Source: Hyphomicrobiales bacterium (GTDB taxonomy: Bacteria; Pseudomonadota; Alphaproteobacteria; Rhizobiales; Rhizobiaceae). Taken from it: 64,000 bases of DNA. A program made the translations under genes and the position numbers. Location of the stretch: the NCBI GenBank assembly GCA_900466475.1, contig UBMI01000007.1, positions 570,419 through 634,418 of the forward strand, given 5' to 3'. Below the pieces are notes generated by a model. That model searched no databases, was not told where the DNA came from, and saw only the letters and a program-made list of their open reading frames with translations. Shown piece after piece: positions 62,880 through 64,000 of this stretch. Every line of letters begins with the position of its first letter. Within the stretch, counting starts at the first letter, position 1.

Positions 62880-63908
62880 ATGGCACAGATTAGACTCGAT
62901 AATATCCGCAAGAGCTTCGGCGCGTTTGAGGTCATCAAGGGCGTCAGCATGGACATTCGCAAGGGCGAATTCATGGTCTTCGTCGGCCCGTCCGGCTGCG
63001 GCAAGTCCACCTTGCTGCGCCTGATCTCGGGACTTGAGGACATAACGTCAGGCACGCTCTCCTTCGATGGCGAGCCGGTCAATCGCCTTTCACCATCGAA
63101 GCGCGGCATCGCCATGGTCTTCCAGTCCTATGCGCTCTATCCGCATATGTCGGTCTACGAGAACATGGCCTTCGGCATGAAGCTCTCCGGCCGGACCAGG
63201 GAAGAATGCAAGGCGCGCGTCGAACAGGCGGCCGGCATGCTGCAGCTCTCACCCTATCTGGAGCGGCTGCCGCGCCAGCTTTCGGGCGGTCAGCGCCAGC
63301 GCGTCGCCATCGGCCGCGCGATCGTTCGTGACCCGAAGGTCTTCCTCTTCGATGAGCCATTGTCGAACCTCGATGCTGCATTGCGCGTTGCCACAAGGTT
63401 GGAGATCGCCAAGCTTCACCGCGGCATGCATGACACGACGATGATCTATGTCACCCATGATCAGGTCGAGGCCATGACCTTGGCCGACCGGATCTGTGTC
63501 TTGCGCGATGGCGTTGTCGAACAGATCGGAACACCGATCGAACTCTACGAGACCCCGAATTCGATCTTCGTTGCCGGTTTCATCGGCTCGCCGAAGATGA
63601 ACTTTCTCTCCGGTCCGTTTGCAGCACCCTATAATGCCCACACGATCGGGGTCAGGGCTGAACATATCGAATTCGCCGATCAGGCCCCAGCGTGGACCGG
63701 TACCGTCATCCATTCCGAAATCCTCGGCTCGGACAGTTTCGTCTACCTCGACATCGGCTCTGCAGAGCCGCTCATCGTTCGAGAGACCGGCGTGTCCAGC
63801 CATCAGCCCGGCCAACATTTGGGCGTATCGCCGCTCAACGGCCGCATTCACCGCTTCGACCAATCCGGACGCGCGCTCGAAAGGGTTCCTTTCAAGGGCG
63901 CTGCCTGA
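62880..63908 (+). CDS. thuK: Sugar ABC importer ATPase, ThuK-like (MalK/UgpC type)
   Basis: A 342-residue ATPase with Walker A GPSGCGKST (36-44), Q-loop FQSYALYPHMSV, signature LSGGQ (134-138), Walker B VFLFDEP (154-160) and the switch His in YVTHDQVEAMT. The last 110 residues form the regulatory OB-like domain (GVRAEHIEFADQ). These MalK-type subunits energise disaccharide and oligosaccharide importers. It completes the thuEFGK set. A further gene starts 76 bases downstream, at the window edge. Confidence 0.93.
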   Translation: MAQIRLDNIRKSFGAFEVIKGVSMDIRKGEFMVFVGPSGCGKSTLLRLISGLEDITSGTLSFDGEPVNRLSPSKRGIAMVFQSYALYPHMSVYENMAFGMKLSGRTREECKARVEQAAGMLQLSPYLERLPRQLSGGQRQRVAIGRAIVRDPKVFLFDEPLSNLDAALRVATRLEIAKLHRGMHDTTMIYVTHDQVEAMTLADRICVLRDGVVEQIGTPIELYETPNSIFVAGFIGSPKMNFLSGPFAAPYNAHTIGVRAEHIEFADQAPAWTGTVIHSEILGSDSFVYLDIGSAEPLIVRETGVSSHQPGQHLGVSPLNGRIHRFDQSGRALERVPFKGAA

Positions 63909-63984
63909 ACTACCCATCAAACCAACAGGATCTGACCGCCTCCCATCGGTTCCGGTCCGCTACATGCTGCAAAGGAGCACAGTC

Positions 63985-64000
63985 ATGGCCATTCGCACCG
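63985..64000 (+). CDS. Start of a further gene, probably thuA, cut by window end
   Basis: Five codons (MAIRT) begin at ATG 63985, preceded by AAAGGAG at 9-base spacing. Position after thuK and the start Met-Ala-Ile-Arg-Thr fit ThuA, the first of the two trehalose-use proteins in the thuEFGKAB operon of Sinorhizobium. The visible part is too short to prove this. Confidence 0.5.

Noticed and set aside
1..64000. CRISPR arrays, tRNA or rRNA genes, insertion sequences, phage genes
   Set aside because: I looked for regular short repeats, cloverleaf-type sequences, transposase motifs and flanking inverted repeats and found none I could support. Repeats seen are operator-like pairs or hairpins.

Overview
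The window looks like chromosomal (or chromid) DNA of an alphaproteobacterium of the Rhizobiaceae, most like Rhizobium, Agrobacterium or Sinorhizobium. The reasons are the high GC content, the many ABC importers in short translationally coupled operons, a cyo quinol oxidase cluster followed by SURF1, a ThuEFGK-like disaccharide importer behind a LacI repressor, and a homogentisate pathway controlled by Lrp/AsnC proteins. I see no rRNA, tRNA, CRISPR array, phage gene or insertion sequence. Gene density and codon style are uniform, so it reads as an ordinary chromosomal block made of many small catabolic, transport and regulatory modules.

Layout. 1-5276: an oligopeptide-class ABC importer (fused double ATPase cut by the left edge, Tat-exported binding protein, two permeases). 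5345-12441: three glycosyltransferases, then a 904-residue ABC transmembrane protein whose nucleotide-binding domain has lost its catalytic residues, then a free-standing cyclic-nucleotide-binding domain protein. This is the least explained part of the window. 12519-13850: an MFS symporter facing it across a strong bidirectional terminator. 14227-19265: cyoABCD plus SURF1. 19274-23825: a hybrid histidine kinase, an FAD/NAD(P) protein and an aldose-1-epimerase-like protein. 24138-27911: a heterodimeric ABC exporter. 28105-30659: a small exported protein, a LacI regulator and an inositol-phosphatase family enzyme. 30656-35230: a LysR regulator divergent from a NicC-like monooxygenase, an alpha/beta hydrolase and an MFS carrier. 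35307-38040: an ACS-type MFS carrier divergent from a glycerate kinase. 38077-39948: a urea-carboxylase-associated (DUF1989) protein divergent from a LysR regulator. 39963-41528: a PAS-rich diguanylate cyclase. 41957-47237: a sulfonate-type ABC importer with two FMN (LLM class) monooxygenases. 47310-50960: an EmrAB-type efflux pair divergent from its TetR regulator. 51066-51638: a Gfa-type protein. 51920-58209: phenylalanine/tyrosine degradation. 58376-64000: LacI regulator plus thuEFGK and the first codons of a further gene, probably thuA.

How the genes work together. PhhA, Hpd, HmgA, MaiA and Fah together convert phenylalanine through tyrosine, 4-hydroxyphenylpyruvate and homogentisate to fumarate and acetoacetate. 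The aminotransferase step and the pterin recycling enzyme are not here. Two Lrp/AsnC regulators sit beside hpd and phhA, with palindromic repeats in the divergent intergenic regions. The thu cluster carries a 17-bp sequence repeated exactly twice in front of thuE, built on a perfect AAATCGATTT palindrome that suits a LacI repressor. The sulfonate cluster couples import to desulfonation, though no flavin reductase is visible. Several starts were moved from the longest open frame to internal codons that have a clear Shine-Dalgarno sequence or a stop/start overlap. All functions are inferred from sequence motifs and gene context; no database search was run.
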